Assembly: GCF_017313785.1 (NCBI RefSeq)
Contig: NZ_JAFLNL010000002.1
Span: forward strand, 186,001 to 250,000
Length of the DNA: 64,000 nucleotides
Direction: 5' to 3'
Source: Flagellimonas aurea
Lineage (GTDB): Bacteria > Bacteroidota > Bacteroidia > Flavobacteriales > Flavobacteriaceae
Both the position numbers and the translations under genes were made by a program. Each line of letters opens with the position of its first letter. Position 1 is the first letter of the stretch. Below are positions 26,380 to 35,607 of this stretch, one piece after another. Below the pieces are notes generated by a model that was given only the letters and a program-made list of their open reading frames with translations, did not search any database and had not been told where the DNA came from.

Positions 26380-28086
26380 ATGGCATTACTCGACTGGATT
26401 ATTCTTGGTAGCACCCTGATTTTCATCGTTGCTTACGGTGTTTGGAAAACCCGTGGCAACAATAGTGTAGACGATTATGTTCGCGGAGGTGACGATGTAA
26501 AATGGTGGACCATTGGCTTATCGGTAATGGCAACACAGGCAAGTGCCATCACATTTTTGTCCACTCCCGGCCAGGCATTCCACGACGGTATGGGGTTTGT
26601 TCAGTTCTATTTTGGACTTCCCTTGGCCATGATCGTCATTTGTTTGGTATTTATTCCTATTTATAAAAAGCTAAAGGTATTCACCGCTTACGAGATGCTC
26701 GAAGGACGTTTTGACCTTAAGACCCGTACACTGACCGCCCTACTGTTTTTGGTACAACGCGGTTTGGCAGCAGGGATTACCATTTTTGCTCCTTCAATAA
26801 TCCTCTCCGCCGTTTTGGGGTGGGACTTGAGGACTTTGAACATAATCATAGGGATTTCGGTTATTATCTATACCGTTTCGGGTGGCACCAAAGCGGTAAG
26901 TGTTACACAAAAGCAACAGATGTTCATCATAATGCTGGGGATGTTTTTTGCATTTTTCTTTATTTTGGGAGCTCTTCCAACCGATATTTCCTTTGATAAA
27001 GCCTTAAAAATAGCGGGGGCGAACAACAAACTCAACATTCTTGATTTTTCTTTTGACACCAACAACAGATACACGTTTTGGAGTGGAATCACAGGTGGTT
27101 TCTTTTTGGCCTTGGCCTATTTTGGGACAGATCAAAGCCAAGTACAACGCTATCTGTCCGGTAGGAGCGTAAAAGAAAGTCAATGGGCATTGATTTTTAA
27201 TGGAATTTTTAAAATACCCATGCAGTTCTTTATTCTTTTGGTAGGTGCAATGGTGTTTGTCTTTTATCAGTATAATTCCTCCCCCTTGAACTTTAACCCC
27301 GCTGCCACCGAAGCTATCATGCAGTCAGATTACGCCAATGATTATCAAGCCCTGGAGAACGACCATAAAGAATTGGAAAAGGAAAAACGCATGGCACAAC
27401 ATTCTTTCTCCGCGGCCCTAGAATTAAAGGAGTACAATGCTATTGAACAGGCCAAGCAGGATATCATAAAAATCAATGAGAAAGAAACAGCAAACAGAGA
27501 AACTGCCAAGGATCTGATTGCAAAAGCGGATGCTACAGTTGAGACCAACGATAAAGATTATGTCTTTATCCATTTTATACTGAATAATCTGCCTATGGGA
27601 CTAATTGGTCTTCTTTTGGCCGTTATACTCTCAGCAGCCATGTCATCAACAGCTTCTGAGTTGAATGCGCTTGGCACCATTACCGCATTGGACCTATACA
27701 AAAGGAACGTAAAAAAAGAGCATGGCCAAGAACATTATTTAAAGGCAACCAAAGCTTTTACCCTACTATGGGGCATAATTGCTATCATAATCGCAAACGT
27801 TGCCAGTCTCTTTGATAATTTGATTCAGCTGGTCAATATCATAGGTTCCATTTTCTATGGAAATGTGCTGGGTATCTTTTTACTGGCTTTCTTCTTTAAG
27901 TTTGTGAAGGGAAATGCGGTTTTTGTAGCGGCTATTGTAACCCAAATTATTGTGATCATTGGCTGGTATTTGGACTGGATGTCCTATCTATGGTTGAATG
28001 CTTTCGGGTGTGTCTTGGTAATTCTGTTGGCAATAATCACACAATTGTTCGATAACTTCTTGGGCAATTCTCCCATTGAACAATAA
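26380..28086 (+). CDS. sodium:solute symporter (SSS family)
   Basis: A 568-residue membrane transporter of the sodium:solute symporter family with about 13 helices. The N-terminal WTIGLSVMATQASAITFLSTPG and YFGTDQSQVQRYLSG are typical. A hydrophilic, coiled-coil-like insertion of about 80 residues (about 314-393) interrupts the membrane core between two helices. Substrate unknown; co-transcription with a PIG-L deacetylase suggests uptake of the freed sugar. The ATG at 26380 follows the small gene by seven bases. A terminator follows directly. Confidence 0.92.
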   Translation: MALLDWIILGSTLIFIVAYGVWKTRGNNSVDDYVRGGDDVKWWTIGLSVMATQASAITFLSTPGQAFHDGMGFVQFYFGLPLAMIVICLVFIPIYKKLKVFTAYEMLEGRFDLKTRTLTALLFLVQRGLAAGITIFAPSIILSAVLGWDLRTLNIIIGISVIIYTVSGGTKAVSVTQKQQMFIIMLGMFFAFFFILGALPTDISFDKALKIAGANNKLNILDFSFDTNNRYTFWSGITGGFFLALAYFGTDQSQVQRYLSGRSVKESQWALIFNGIFKIPMQFFILLVGAMVFVFYQYNSSPLNFNPAATEAIMQSDYANDYQALENDHKELEKEKRMAQHSFSAALELKEYNAIEQAKQDIIKINEKETANRETAKDLIAKADATVETNDKDYVFIHFILNNLPMGLIGLLLAVILSAAMSSTASELNALGTITALDLYKRNVKKEHGQEHYLKATKAFTLLWGIIAIIIANVASLFDNLIQLVNIIGSIFYGNVLGIFLLAFFFKFVKGNAVFVAAIVTQIIVIIGWYLDWMSYLWLNAFGCVLVILLAIITQLFDNFLGNSPIEQ

Positions 28087-28091
28087 AAAAA

Positions 28092-28117
28092 CCCACTAAA
28101 AAGTGGGCTTCTTTATT
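28092..28117 (+). terminator. terminator between the symporter and DUF2911 genes
   Basis: A six-base stem (CCCACT / AGTGGG) with a four-A loop, flanked by A-rich sequence on the left and T-rich sequence on the right. It could serve both the plus-strand symporter and the convergent DUF2911 gene. Confidence 0.75.
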
Positions 28118-28139
28118 ATTATATGGGAATAAAGCCTAT

Positions 28140-28994
28140 TTACATTTCGGCCCATTCCTTTAAGGAATCCTTGTTCATTTTTACATAATCTTGGTTTCCG
28201 GCGGCCTGAGCAGCAGCCATGGATTTTTTAGCAGCTTCGATAGCAGCCTTTTTATCGCCCATTTTTGCGTAAATCAACGATTGTGTGCGCATCATCCAAA
28301 AAGCTTTGCCATCACCCATCTCAACAGCCTTATCAACCCATTCTTTGGCCTGTTCCATATTCATGCCCTCGGCAAAATAATAGGAACCTGCGGCAAAATA
28401 GTCATTAGCGGTCAGGTCTTTTTTGTTCGCCATGGTCGCCTCGATACTTTTGATCGCTTTCTCCACAGTTGGAACAACAAATTTTACACCCACATAGGTG
28501 TTCTCCCACATGATGCCAAGAGTTCCTCCATTATTGTGAAGGTCATCAAAAGTAATCGTGAAAGTTTCAATGGGCATCGGAATGTCAAATGTTTCAACCT
28601 TTACTGTAGCAGCAACTTTAGAGGCATCCCACTCCTGCGGAGTTCCCCAGTTGTCAGTTGCAGTGTAAAAGAATACTTCCCAAACCGCCTCAGCGGGTCT
28701 AGTGTAGATAGCGTAAGTGCCTGCTTTCAGTTCCTTCCCTTCCACAATAACATCGTCACTAAAGGAAATTGTGGTGTTTTCATTGGCACCTGTTCTCCAA
28801 ATAGCTCCAAAAGGAACCAAATCGCCAAATATTTTTCTTCCCTTCATGGCGGGACGGGAATATTTAACGGTAACATCGGTCAATCCCACCTTCTGCTCCA
28901 AAGTTGAAGCCGGACTGGGCGCTGGTGTCTGTATTTGTGCCTGTAGCGAAAAACACATGGACACCGCAAACAATAAGAGTGTAAAATTTTTCAT
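28140..28994 (-). CDS. DUF2911 domain-containing secreted protein
   Basis: A 284-residue protein with a signal peptide (about 1-20, ending CFSLQAQ). The DUF2911 domain (about 30-175) has VKYSRPAMKGRKIFGDLVPFG and WRTGANENTTI. The C-terminal third (about 190-284) is helical and TPR-like (YYFAEGMNMEQAKEWVDKAVEMGDG). The family is widespread in Bacteroidota, exported, and of unknown function. It is transcribed alone; a possible -7 element (TAATTTTG on the minus strand) lies at 29026-29033. Confidence 0.9.
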   Translation of the reverse strand: MKNFTLLLFAVSMCFSLQAQIQTPAPSPASTLEQKVGLTDVTVKYSRPAMKGRKIFGDLVPFGAIWRTGANENTTISFSDDVIVEGKELKAGTYAIYTRPAEAVWEVFFYTATDNWGTPQEWDASKVAATVKVETFDIPMPIETFTITFDDLHNNGGTLGIMWENTYVGVKFVVPTVEKAIKSIEATMANKKDLTANDYFAAGSYYFAEGMNMEQAKEWVDKAVEMGDGKAFWMMRTQSLIYAKMGDKKAAIEAAKKSMAAAQAAGNQDYVKMNKDSLKEWAEM

Positions 28995-29145
28995 AGTTGT
29001 TGTATATATTAAATGTTCAGCAGATCAAAATTAAGATAAAGCGATGCCCTATTTGTTAATTAAATCTTAAAACAAAAATAAGCAATAATTCTTCTGATTT
29101 AATTTTTGTTTAACTATTTATTATTTTTATTAAACATTTAACTGC

Positions 29146-29153
29146 TATCTTTG
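29146..29153 (+). promoter_or_regulatory. putative -7 element for the photolyase operon
   Basis: TATCTTTG fits TAnnTTTG. It is 15 bases upstream of the ATG at 29169, so the transcript would have almost no leader. No clear -33 element. Confidence 0.4.
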
Positions 29154-29168
29154 TATAAACCACTTAGG

Positions 29169-29666
29169 ATGCAACTGTATCAATTGAAATCTAGGCAAGT
29201 ATTCCCCATAAGTAAAAAGGAGGCCTGGGACTTTTTATCAGACCCGAAAAATCTGGCAGTGATAACTCCACAACACATGGGTTTCCATATTTTGGCCGGA
29301 GCGGATAGACCCATGTTCCAAGGGCAGGTGATTCAATATATAGTAAAACCGTTTCCTTTTGTTTCCACAAAATGGGTAACTGAGATAACCCATGTTAAAG
29401 AAGGCGAATATTTTGTGGACGAGCAGCGTTTTGGCCCCTACTCCCTTTGGCACCACAAACATTTTTTAAAAGAAGTTCCCGAAGGTGTGGAAATGGAAGA
29501 CATCATTGATTACAAATTGCCCTTTGGTTTTTTGGGGCAACTCACTCACCCCTTGTTGGTAAAGAAACAACTGCAGAAGATTTTTGAGTTTCGGGAGCAA
29601 AAACTTGCCGATTTATTTGGCCAAGTGGATGGAAAAGAGAACTATTTAAGCATCAGAAAAGTATAA
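29169..29666 (+). CDS. SRPBCC family ligand-binding protein
   Basis: A 165-residue protein with the SRPBCC (START/Bet v 1-like) fold; FPISKKEAWDFLSDPKNLAVITPQHMGF is the characteristic opening region. Members bind hydrophobic ligands or act as cyclases. No signal peptide. It is the first gene of a three-gene unit, two bases before an SDR gene that overlaps a photolyase gene. The ATG at 29169 gives the family's usual N-terminus; a TTG-type upstream start would add six residues. Ligand unknown. Confidence 0.85.
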   Translation: MQLYQLKSRQVFPISKKEAWDFLSDPKNLAVITPQHMGFHILAGADRPMFQGQVIQYIVKPFPFVSTKWVTEITHVKEGEYFVDEQRFGPYSLWHHKHFLKEVPEGVEMEDIIDYKLPFGFLGQLTHPLLVKKQLQKIFEFREQKLADLFGQVDGKENYLSIRKV

Positions 29667-29667
29667 C

Positions 29668-30363
29668 ATGAAAAAGAATATATTATTGATCGGTGGCTCT
29701 TATGGTATAGGTTTGGAAATGGCAAAAATGCTTTCCAAAGAGAATGAAGTATTCATTGCCAGTAGAAGTAACGAACATCTTTCAAACATTGACGCTACTC
29801 ACATCCCTTTTGATGCCCTAAATGAGGACATTAACGATAAAGCCATTCCTGAAACATTGGACGGTTTTGTGTACTGTCCTGGAAGCATCAACCTGAAACC
29901 TTTTAAAACAATGGGAATCGACACCATTCAAAATGATATGGAAATCAATTTTATTGCTTTGGCCAGAACGGTCAAATCCATCATCAATAGAATGAACGAA
30001 GGTTCTAGCATGGTTTTTTTCAGTACTGTGGCCGTGGGGACAGGAATGCCCTTCCACACCAGTGTATCGGCGGCTAAAGGAGCTATTGAAGGTTTTGCCC
30101 GAGCCTTGGCGGCGGAATATGCTCCTAAAATTAGAGTGAATGTTATTGCCCCATCTTTAGTGGACACTCCCCTATCGGAACGACTGCTGAGCAACGATAA
30201 GAAAAAAGAGATGATGTCCGAAAGACACCCCATGAAAAGGGTTGGCAACGCAGCGGATATAGCTAATATGGCCACCTTTTTGTTGAGTTCCGATAACTCA
30301 TGGATTACAGGGCAGGTTATTGGGGTCGACGGTGGAATGTCCAGCTTAAACGTGAATTCATGA
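29668..30363 (+). CDS. short-chain dehydrogenase/reductase lacking the catalytic Tyr
   Basis: A 231-residue SDR protein. The cofactor motif GGSYGIG is near residues 9-15 and the C-terminal GVDGGMSSL is typical. At the active site the usual Tyr of YxxxK is Val133 with Lys137 retained, and the Ser position appears to be Thr120 (FFSTVAVG...HTSVSAAK). Normal SDR chemistry is therefore doubtful. It may bind a nucleotide or act as a scaffold. Its stop overlaps the photolyase ATG by four bases (ATGA), so translation is coupled. Confidence 0.87.
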   Translation: MKKNILLIGGSYGIGLEMAKMLSKENEVFIASRSNEHLSNIDATHIPFDALNEDINDKAIPETLDGFVYCPGSINLKPFKTMGIDTIQNDMEINFIALARTVKSIINRMNEGSSMVFFSTVAVGTGMPFHTSVSAAKGAIEGFARALAAEYAPKIRVNVIAPSLVDTPLSERLLSNDKKKEMMSERHPMKRVGNAADIANMATFLLSSDNSWITGQVIGVDGGMSSLNVNS

Positions 30364-31673
30364 AAGATAAAATCAATATTTTTTGGTTTAGGCGTGATTT
30401 GCGGCTGGATGATAACGTTGGACTATATCAAGCACTTCAAGATGATGTTCCCGTCTTGCCAATATTCATTTTTGATACCGAAATACTGGAAAATATCCCA
30501 AAAAATGATGCTAGGGTAACCTTTATCCACGAACAACTGCAAAAATTAAATAATCAGTTAGGTGCCAACCATGATAGTGGAATTGCCCAGTTTTACGATA
30601 CCCCAAAAAAGGTCTTCAAGCAATTATTGAAAGACTATAAGGTGGAAGCCGTCTACACAAACCATGATTACGAGCCATATGCCAAAAAACGTGATGGTGA
30701 GATAAAATCATTTTTGGAAGAAAATAAAGTGGAGTTCAAGACTTTCAAGGACCAAGTGATTTTTGAAAAAGATGAAGTGGTGAAGGACGATGGAGATCCT
30801 TACGTGGTGTATACACCATTCATGAAAAAATGGAAGGAAAATTTTAATCCGTCTATTCATCTTGTCGAGTATGATACATTGAGTGACCTTGGTAAAAACT
30901 TGTATCCATCCAAAAATCTACCAAAACTTTCGCTGAAAGATATGGGGTTTGAGGAGTCTTCCATAAAAGTTCCCGATTTTACCGTCACTTCCGATTTGAT
31001 TCAGAAATATGAAGACACACGGGACTACCCCGCCAAAGAAAAAGGAACTTCTCGTTTAGGTCCGCACTTGCGATTTGGTACCGTTTCCATCAGAAAAATG
31101 GTAAAAAAAGCCATTGATGAAAAAAACGAGACGTTTTGGAACGAACTGATTTGGAGAGAGTTTTTTATGCAGATTCTGTGGCATTTTCCACATACCGTTA
31201 ATGAGGCTTTTAGAGCCAAATACGATAGAATTGAATGGCGAAACAACGAGGATGAATTCGAAAAATGGAAAAATGGAAAAACAGGCTATCCTTTGGTAGA
31301 TGCAGGAATGCGCGAGCTGAATGAAACCGGTTATATGCACAATCGGGTACGTATGCTGGTGGCAAGTTTTCTCTGCAAACATCTTTTAATCGATTGGCGT
31401 TGGGGCGAAGCCTATTTTGCCGAAAAACTGCTCGATTATGAAATGGCCAGCAATGTGGGCAACTGGCAATGGGCCGCTGGCAGTGGCGTAGATGCTGCCC
31501 CCTATTTCCGGATTTTCAACCCCACTACACAGATAAAGAAATTCGATAAGGACAAAAAATACATCAATAAGTGGGTGCCAGACCTTCAAGAAATGAATTA
31601 TCCCGACCCTATTGTTGATCATAAAACAGCCCGCGAGCGATGTTTAAAAACATATAAAGAAGCGGTAAGTTGA
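30360..31673 (+). CDS. cryptochrome/DNA photolyase family protein
   Basis: A 437-residue FAD protein of the cryptochrome/photolyase family. FWFRRDLRLDDNVGL opens the N-terminal antenna domain. The FAD-binding domain has GTSRLGPHLRFG, WRWGEAYFAEKLLDYEMASNVGNWQW and GVDAAPYFRIFNP. It would repair UV-induced pyrimidine dimers or sense blue light. The ATG overlapping the SDR stop is used because upstream codons belong to the SDR frame. Third gene of the SRPBCC-SDR-photolyase unit. Confidence 0.93.
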   Translation: MKDKINIFWFRRDLRLDDNVGLYQALQDDVPVLPIFIFDTEILENIPKNDARVTFIHEQLQKLNNQLGANHDSGIAQFYDTPKKVFKQLLKDYKVEAVYTNHDYEPYAKKRDGEIKSFLEENKVEFKTFKDQVIFEKDEVVKDDGDPYVVYTPFMKKWKENFNPSIHLVEYDTLSDLGKNLYPSKNLPKLSLKDMGFEESSIKVPDFTVTSDLIQKYEDTRDYPAKEKGTSRLGPHLRFGTVSIRKMVKKAIDEKNETFWNELIWREFFMQILWHFPHTVNEAFRAKYDRIEWRNNEDEFEKWKNGKTGYPLVDAGMRELNETGYMHNRVRMLVASFLCKHLLIDWRWGEAYFAEKLLDYEMASNVGNWQWAAGSGVDAAPYFRIFNPTTQIKKFDKDKKYINKWVPDLQEMNYPDPIVDHKTARERCLKTYKEAVS

Positions 31674-31773
31674 AGCTTTTTCGTTAATTTTAGTTCTCTG
31701 TTGGGACGATTTTGTTTTATCTCAAAAAAACTAAATCAAATCAACGGAACATAACTAACTCAAAACCTTTAAA

Positions 31774-33201
31774 ATGAAGAAACTTTCAACCTTACTCCTT
31801 TTGGGATTGATGTCGCTCAACCTAGCGGCCCAAAAGATGTCCAAGGACAAAAAAGCCGTTGTTGCTTCCGTAGAAAAACACAAAGAAAACCTTATCAAAA
31901 TCAGCGATTCCATTTGGGCTTTGGCCGAAACTGCTTTTGAAGAATCCATTTCTGCCGAATTGCTGGCCGATTATGCCGAAGAAAATGGGATGACCGTTAC
32001 CCGTGGTGTGGCAGATATCCCAACGGCTTTTATAGCAACTTATGGTTCGGGGTCTCCCGTAATCAGTGTCTTGGGCGAGTTTGATGCACTTCCAGGCCTT
32101 TCACAAAATACCGTCCCCACCAAAGACCCAAGAATCGAAGGTGAACCAGGTCATGGCTGTGGACATAACATGTTCGGTGCCGCAAGTTTGGGAGCGGCCA
32201 TCGCCATTAAAGAACAAATTGAAGCGGGGACAATCAAAGGAACTGTAAAATTCTTTGGAACACCTGCCGAGGAAAAATTCTTTGGAAAAGTTTGGATGGT
32301 AGAAGCCGGTCTTTGGGACGATGTAGATGTTAATGTAAGCTGGCACCCATCAGCTGAAATCGAAGCCGACGTACAGAGTGGATTGGCCTTGGTTGATTTT
32401 ATGGTAGAATTCTACGGACAGGCTGCCCATGCTTCCGCAGACCCATGGAATGGTCGTAGTGCCTCCGATGCCCTAGAATTATATACGACAGGAATCAATT
32501 ACTACAGAGAGCACATTAAACCCACATCCCGCATCCACTACCACATCCAAGATGGCGGGCAAGTGGTTAACGTGGTTCCGGATTATTCAAGACTGTGGGT
32601 GCGGGTACGTGATCCAAAGAGAGATGTAATGCTTCCCACTTTTGAGCGGGTAAAGGCCATGGCCGAAGGTGCAGCCATTATGGCCAATGTAGAGTACAAA
32701 TATTCTTTGATTTCTGGTATCTACGAAACTTTGGTCAATCGTGAAGGCGGTAAGATCATGCAGAACAATCTGGAGCTTTTAGGCCCGATCACTTACACCG
32801 ACGAAGAGATTAGCTATGGTAAAGCCATTCAAGAAGCGACCGGAAAGCCACAAGTGGGCATGGACGGAGAAGTCCATCCCCTGAAAGAAACACAGGAACT
32901 GCCCGGTGGTGGCTCTACTGATGTGGGCGATGTAAGCTGGAATGTACCGAACATTAACCTCGGGGTTACTGTGGCTCCAAAAGATACGCCGTGGCACTCT
33001 TGGGCCGTAGTAGCCTGCGGTGGAATGAGCATTGGGCACAAAGGAATGATCTATGCTTCCAAAGCCATGGGGATGACCATGCTGGACCTTTTTGATGACC
33101 CGAAATTGGTGGAAAAAGTAAAAGAAGAATATAAGACCAGAAAAGGTGATGTAAAATATGAGGCCATGATCGATGGTCCGCCACCTATCCCTGGCAAATA
33201 A
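31774..33201 (+). CDS. secreted M20 family amidohydrolase
   Basis: A 475-residue exported M20 metallopeptidase-like amidohydrolase. The signal peptide ends SLNLAAQ (about residue 21). Metal-binding motifs include GHGCGHNMFGAAS, the PAEEKFFGK Glu pair and the C-terminal region with DVGDVSWN and GHKGM. The dimerisation insertion contains DFMVEFYGQAAHASADPWNGRSA. Relatives include p-aminobenzoyl-glutamate hydrolase subunit B and N-acyl amino acid hydrolases; the substrate here is open. A strong terminator follows. Confidence 0.9.
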   Translation: MKKLSTLLLLGLMSLNLAAQKMSKDKKAVVASVEKHKENLIKISDSIWALAETAFEESISAELLADYAEENGMTVTRGVADIPTAFIATYGSGSPVISVLGEFDALPGLSQNTVPTKDPRIEGEPGHGCGHNMFGAASLGAAIAIKEQIEAGTIKGTVKFFGTPAEEKFFGKVWMVEAGLWDDVDVNVSWHPSAEIEADVQSGLALVDFMVEFYGQAAHASADPWNGRSASDALELYTTGINYYREHIKPTSRIHYHIQDGGQVVNVVPDYSRLWVRVRDPKRDVMLPTFERVKAMAEGAAIMANVEYKYSLISGIYETLVNREGGKIMQNNLELLGPITYTDEEISYGKAIQEATGKPQVGMDGEVHPLKETQELPGGGSTDVGDVSWNVPNINLGVTVAPKDTPWHSWAVVACGGMSIGHKGMIYASKAMGMTMLDLFDDPKLVEKVKEEYKTRKGDVKYEAMIDGPPPIPGK

Positions 33202-33221
33202 CTTAAATTACAATTTGATTG

Positions 33222-33247
33222 AAAAGCCTGCCCTTCGCAGGCTTTTT
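33222..33247 (+). terminator. Rho-independent terminator after the M20 gene
   Basis: A ten-base perfect stem (AAAAGCCTGC / GCAGGCTTTT) with a five-base loop, followed by T. Confidence 0.92.
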
Positions 33248-33273
33248 AATCTTGAAAAATTAAACATTACGCT

Positions 33274-34278
33274 ATGAAAAATCCTATTATTCAAACCTTT
33301 CCGTTAAGCTCCCCTTGGCAAACCCTTGACCCTTTTTTGTTCAGTGTGTACCATTTGGACCGTTTTCCAAAAGGAAACGGAGATATGGGGCCAGATGAAT
33401 CTTTGCTGAAAGGGCGAAATCTAGGTAGTGATTTTAACCCCAATGCCGAATGGCGTATGTACCACGGTCAGACGATTTCTGGGTTCCCCTTCCATCCACA
33501 CTGCGGTTTTGAAACGATTACCATCGTCAACAAGGGGTTTTGTGACCATTCCGATTCCCTTGGTGCGGCCGGTAGATTTGGCAAGGGCGATGTACAATGG
33601 ATGACAGCAGGAAGAGGCGTACAACATTCAGAAATGTTTCCATTGCTAAAAGATGATGAGGAAAACACGTTGGAACTTTTTCAAATCTGGTTGAACCTTC
33701 CCAAAGCCGGAAAGTTTGTTGATCCACACTTTAAAATGCTATGGAACGAGGATATTCCGATTATTGAAGAAGAAAACGCGAAAATCAAAGTAGTTGCAGG
33801 TACCTACAAAAATGTGAACCCTATTGACCCTGCTCCGGATTCATGGGCAGCCAATCCCGAAAACGAAGTAGCGGTTTGGAACATTCATGTGGATGCAGAT
33901 TCAGAATATACGCTGCCAAAGGCGAATTCTTCTGAAGTAAACCGTGTGCTCTATTTTTATGAAGGTGATGAAATTTATATCGAGGACAAAAAAATCAATC
34001 CAAATTTTGGAATTGTTCTGGACCCAACGCAAGATGTCAACATCAAAATAGGTTCTGAAACAGCTCATTTTATGATTCTGCAAGGAAAACCTATCGGAGA
34101 ACCCGTTGCCAAATACGGTCCTTTCGTGATGAACACACAAGAAGAAATCCAAAAAGTAATGGAGGAATACCGCCTTACACAATTTGGTGGATGGCCATGG
34201 CCACATCCTGATAATGTGCACGATAAAGACCGTGGCCGGTTCGCACTTTATCCTGATGGGAAATTGGTCGAGAAGTAA
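33274..34278 (+). CDS. pirin family protein
   Basis: A 334-residue bicupin. The N-terminal cupin carries the metal-binding pattern FHPHCGFETITIV with later QHSEMF. The family includes quercetinase-like dioxygenases and regulators; its function here is unknown. The C-terminal cupin (about 180-290) is more divergent and lacks an obvious metal site. No signal peptide. It lies 72 bases after the M20 gene but beyond a terminator, so it has its own promoter. Confidence 0.88.
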   Translation: MKNPIIQTFPLSSPWQTLDPFLFSVYHLDRFPKGNGDMGPDESLLKGRNLGSDFNPNAEWRMYHGQTISGFPFHPHCGFETITIVNKGFCDHSDSLGAAGRFGKGDVQWMTAGRGVQHSEMFPLLKDDEENTLELFQIWLNLPKAGKFVDPHFKMLWNEDIPIIEEENAKIKVVAGTYKNVNPIDPAPDSWAANPENEVAVWNIHVDADSEYTLPKANSSEVNRVLYFYEGDEIYIEDKKINPNFGIVLDPTQDVNIKIGSETAHFMILQGKPIGEPVAKYGPFVMNTQEEIQKVMEEYRLTQFGGWPWPHPDNVHDKDRGRFALYPDGKLVEK

Positions 34279-34284
34279 TAAGAA

Positions 34285-35592
34285 TTAAACCCTAACAATA
34301 TTGGCCCCGATGGCACGCAAGCGCTCATCGATGTTTTCGTAACCACGGTCTATCTGTTCGATATTATGGATAGTGGAAGTCCCTTTGGCGGACAATGCCG
34401 CAATCAAAAGGGAAACCCCTGCCCTAATATCGGGAGATACCATGGTGGTGGACTTTAATGTGGATTTGAAATCATGCCCAATGACCGTGGCGCGATGTGG
34501 GTCGCAAAGAATGATTTTTGCTCCCATATCGATTAATTTATCCACAAAGAACAAACGGCTCTCGAACATTTTTTGATGGATAAGCACTTCTCCTTTGGCC
34601 TGTGTTGCCACAACCAAAATGATGCTCAACAAATCTGGGGTAAGTCCAGGCCAAGGAGCATCTGCAATGGTCAGAATGGACCCATCAATAAAATTCTGTA
34701 TCTCGTAACCGTCTTCATGCTTTGGGATAAATATGTCATCACCCTTTCTTTCCACGGTTATTCCCAACTTACGGAACACGTTTGGAATCACTCCTAAATC
34801 GTCCCAACTCACATTCTTAATGGTGAGTTCACTTTGGGTCATTGCCGCTAGACCGATCCAGCTACCAATTTCGATCATATCGGGCAACATGGTATGCTCG
34901 GTACCTCCTAAGGCATCCACACCTTCAATGGTCAACAAGTTGGAACCGATACCAGAGATCTTTGCTCCCATGCGGTTAAGCATTTTGCACAATTGCTGTA
35001 GATAAGGCTCGCAAGCAGCATTGTAGATAGTAGTTGTGCCTTCGGCCAAAACTGCGGCCATTACAATATTTGCCGTTCCAGTAACCGATGCTTCGTCCAA
35101 AAGCATATAAGTCCCTTTCAGCTTATCGGCCTCAACTCCGTAGAAATGGTCTTCCTTATTGTATCGGAACTGTGCTCCCAATTTTATAAAACCTTCAAAA
35201 TGGGTATCCAACCTCCTTCTACCTATCTTATCTCCCCCGGGTTTTGGAATATATCCTTTTCCAAATCTTGCCAATAGTGGGCCCACCAACATAATGGAAC
35301 CACGAAGCCCTCTCCCATCTTCTTTGAATTTGGCGGATTGCAGATAATCAAGGTTTACATCATCTGCCTTAAAGGTGTAAGACCCCTTGCCTTTCTTCTG
35401 GATTTTTACTCCCAAATCCTCTAGAAGGGCAATCAACTTATTGACATCTACGATGTCGGGTATGTTATTAATGGTAATTTTTTCTTCTGAAAGCAATACA
35501 GCGCAAAGAATCTGTAGTGCCTCGTTCTTTGCCCCTTGGGGTGTAATTTCACCGTGCAATTGGTGTCCACCCTCTATTCGAAATGTACCCAT
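34285..35592 (-). CDS. murA: UDP-N-acetylglucosamine 1-carboxyvinyltransferase MurA
   Basis: A 435-residue EPSP-synthase-fold enzyme catalysing the first committed step of peptidoglycan synthesis: transfer of enolpyruvate from PEP to UDP-GlcNAc. The N-terminus has QGAKNEALQILCA with catalytic Lys22. The active-site loop reads KPGGDKIGRRRLDTH, placing Asp121 where most MurA proteins have Cys115, the residue alkylated by fosfomycin. The rest of the fold, including LPDMIEIGSWIGLAAM and the C-terminal RGYENIDERL, is normal. It is upstream of DUF4290's partner unit on the minus strand, 15 bases after DUF4290. Confidence 0.95.
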   Translation of the reverse strand: MGTFRIEGGHQLHGEITPQGAKNEALQILCAVLLSEEKITINNIPDIVDVNKLIALLEDLGVKIQKKGKGSYTFKADDVNLDYLQSAKFKEDGRGLRGSIMLVGPLLARFGKGYIPKPGGDKIGRRRLDTHFEGFIKLGAQFRYNKEDHFYGVEADKLKGTYMLLDEASVTGTANIVMAAVLAEGTTTIYNAACEPYLQQLCKMLNRMGAKISGIGSNLLTIEGVDALGGTEHTMLPDMIEIGSWIGLAAMTQSELTIKNVSWDDLGVIPNVFRKLGITVERKGDDIFIPKHEDGYEIQNFIDGSILTIADAPWPGLTPDLLSIILVVATQAKGEVLIHQKMFESRLFFVDKLIDMGAKIILCDPHRATVIGHDFKSTLKSTTMVSPDIRAGVSLLIAALSAKGTSTIHNIEQIDRGYENIDERLRAIGANIVRV

Positions 35593-35607
35593 GTATTCCT
35601 TTGGAGT

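Noticed and set aside
30300..30359. N-terminal extension of the photolyase gene to 30300
   Set aside because: It lies in the SDR gene in another frame and precedes the conserved FWFRRDLR start; the ATG at 30360 is better.
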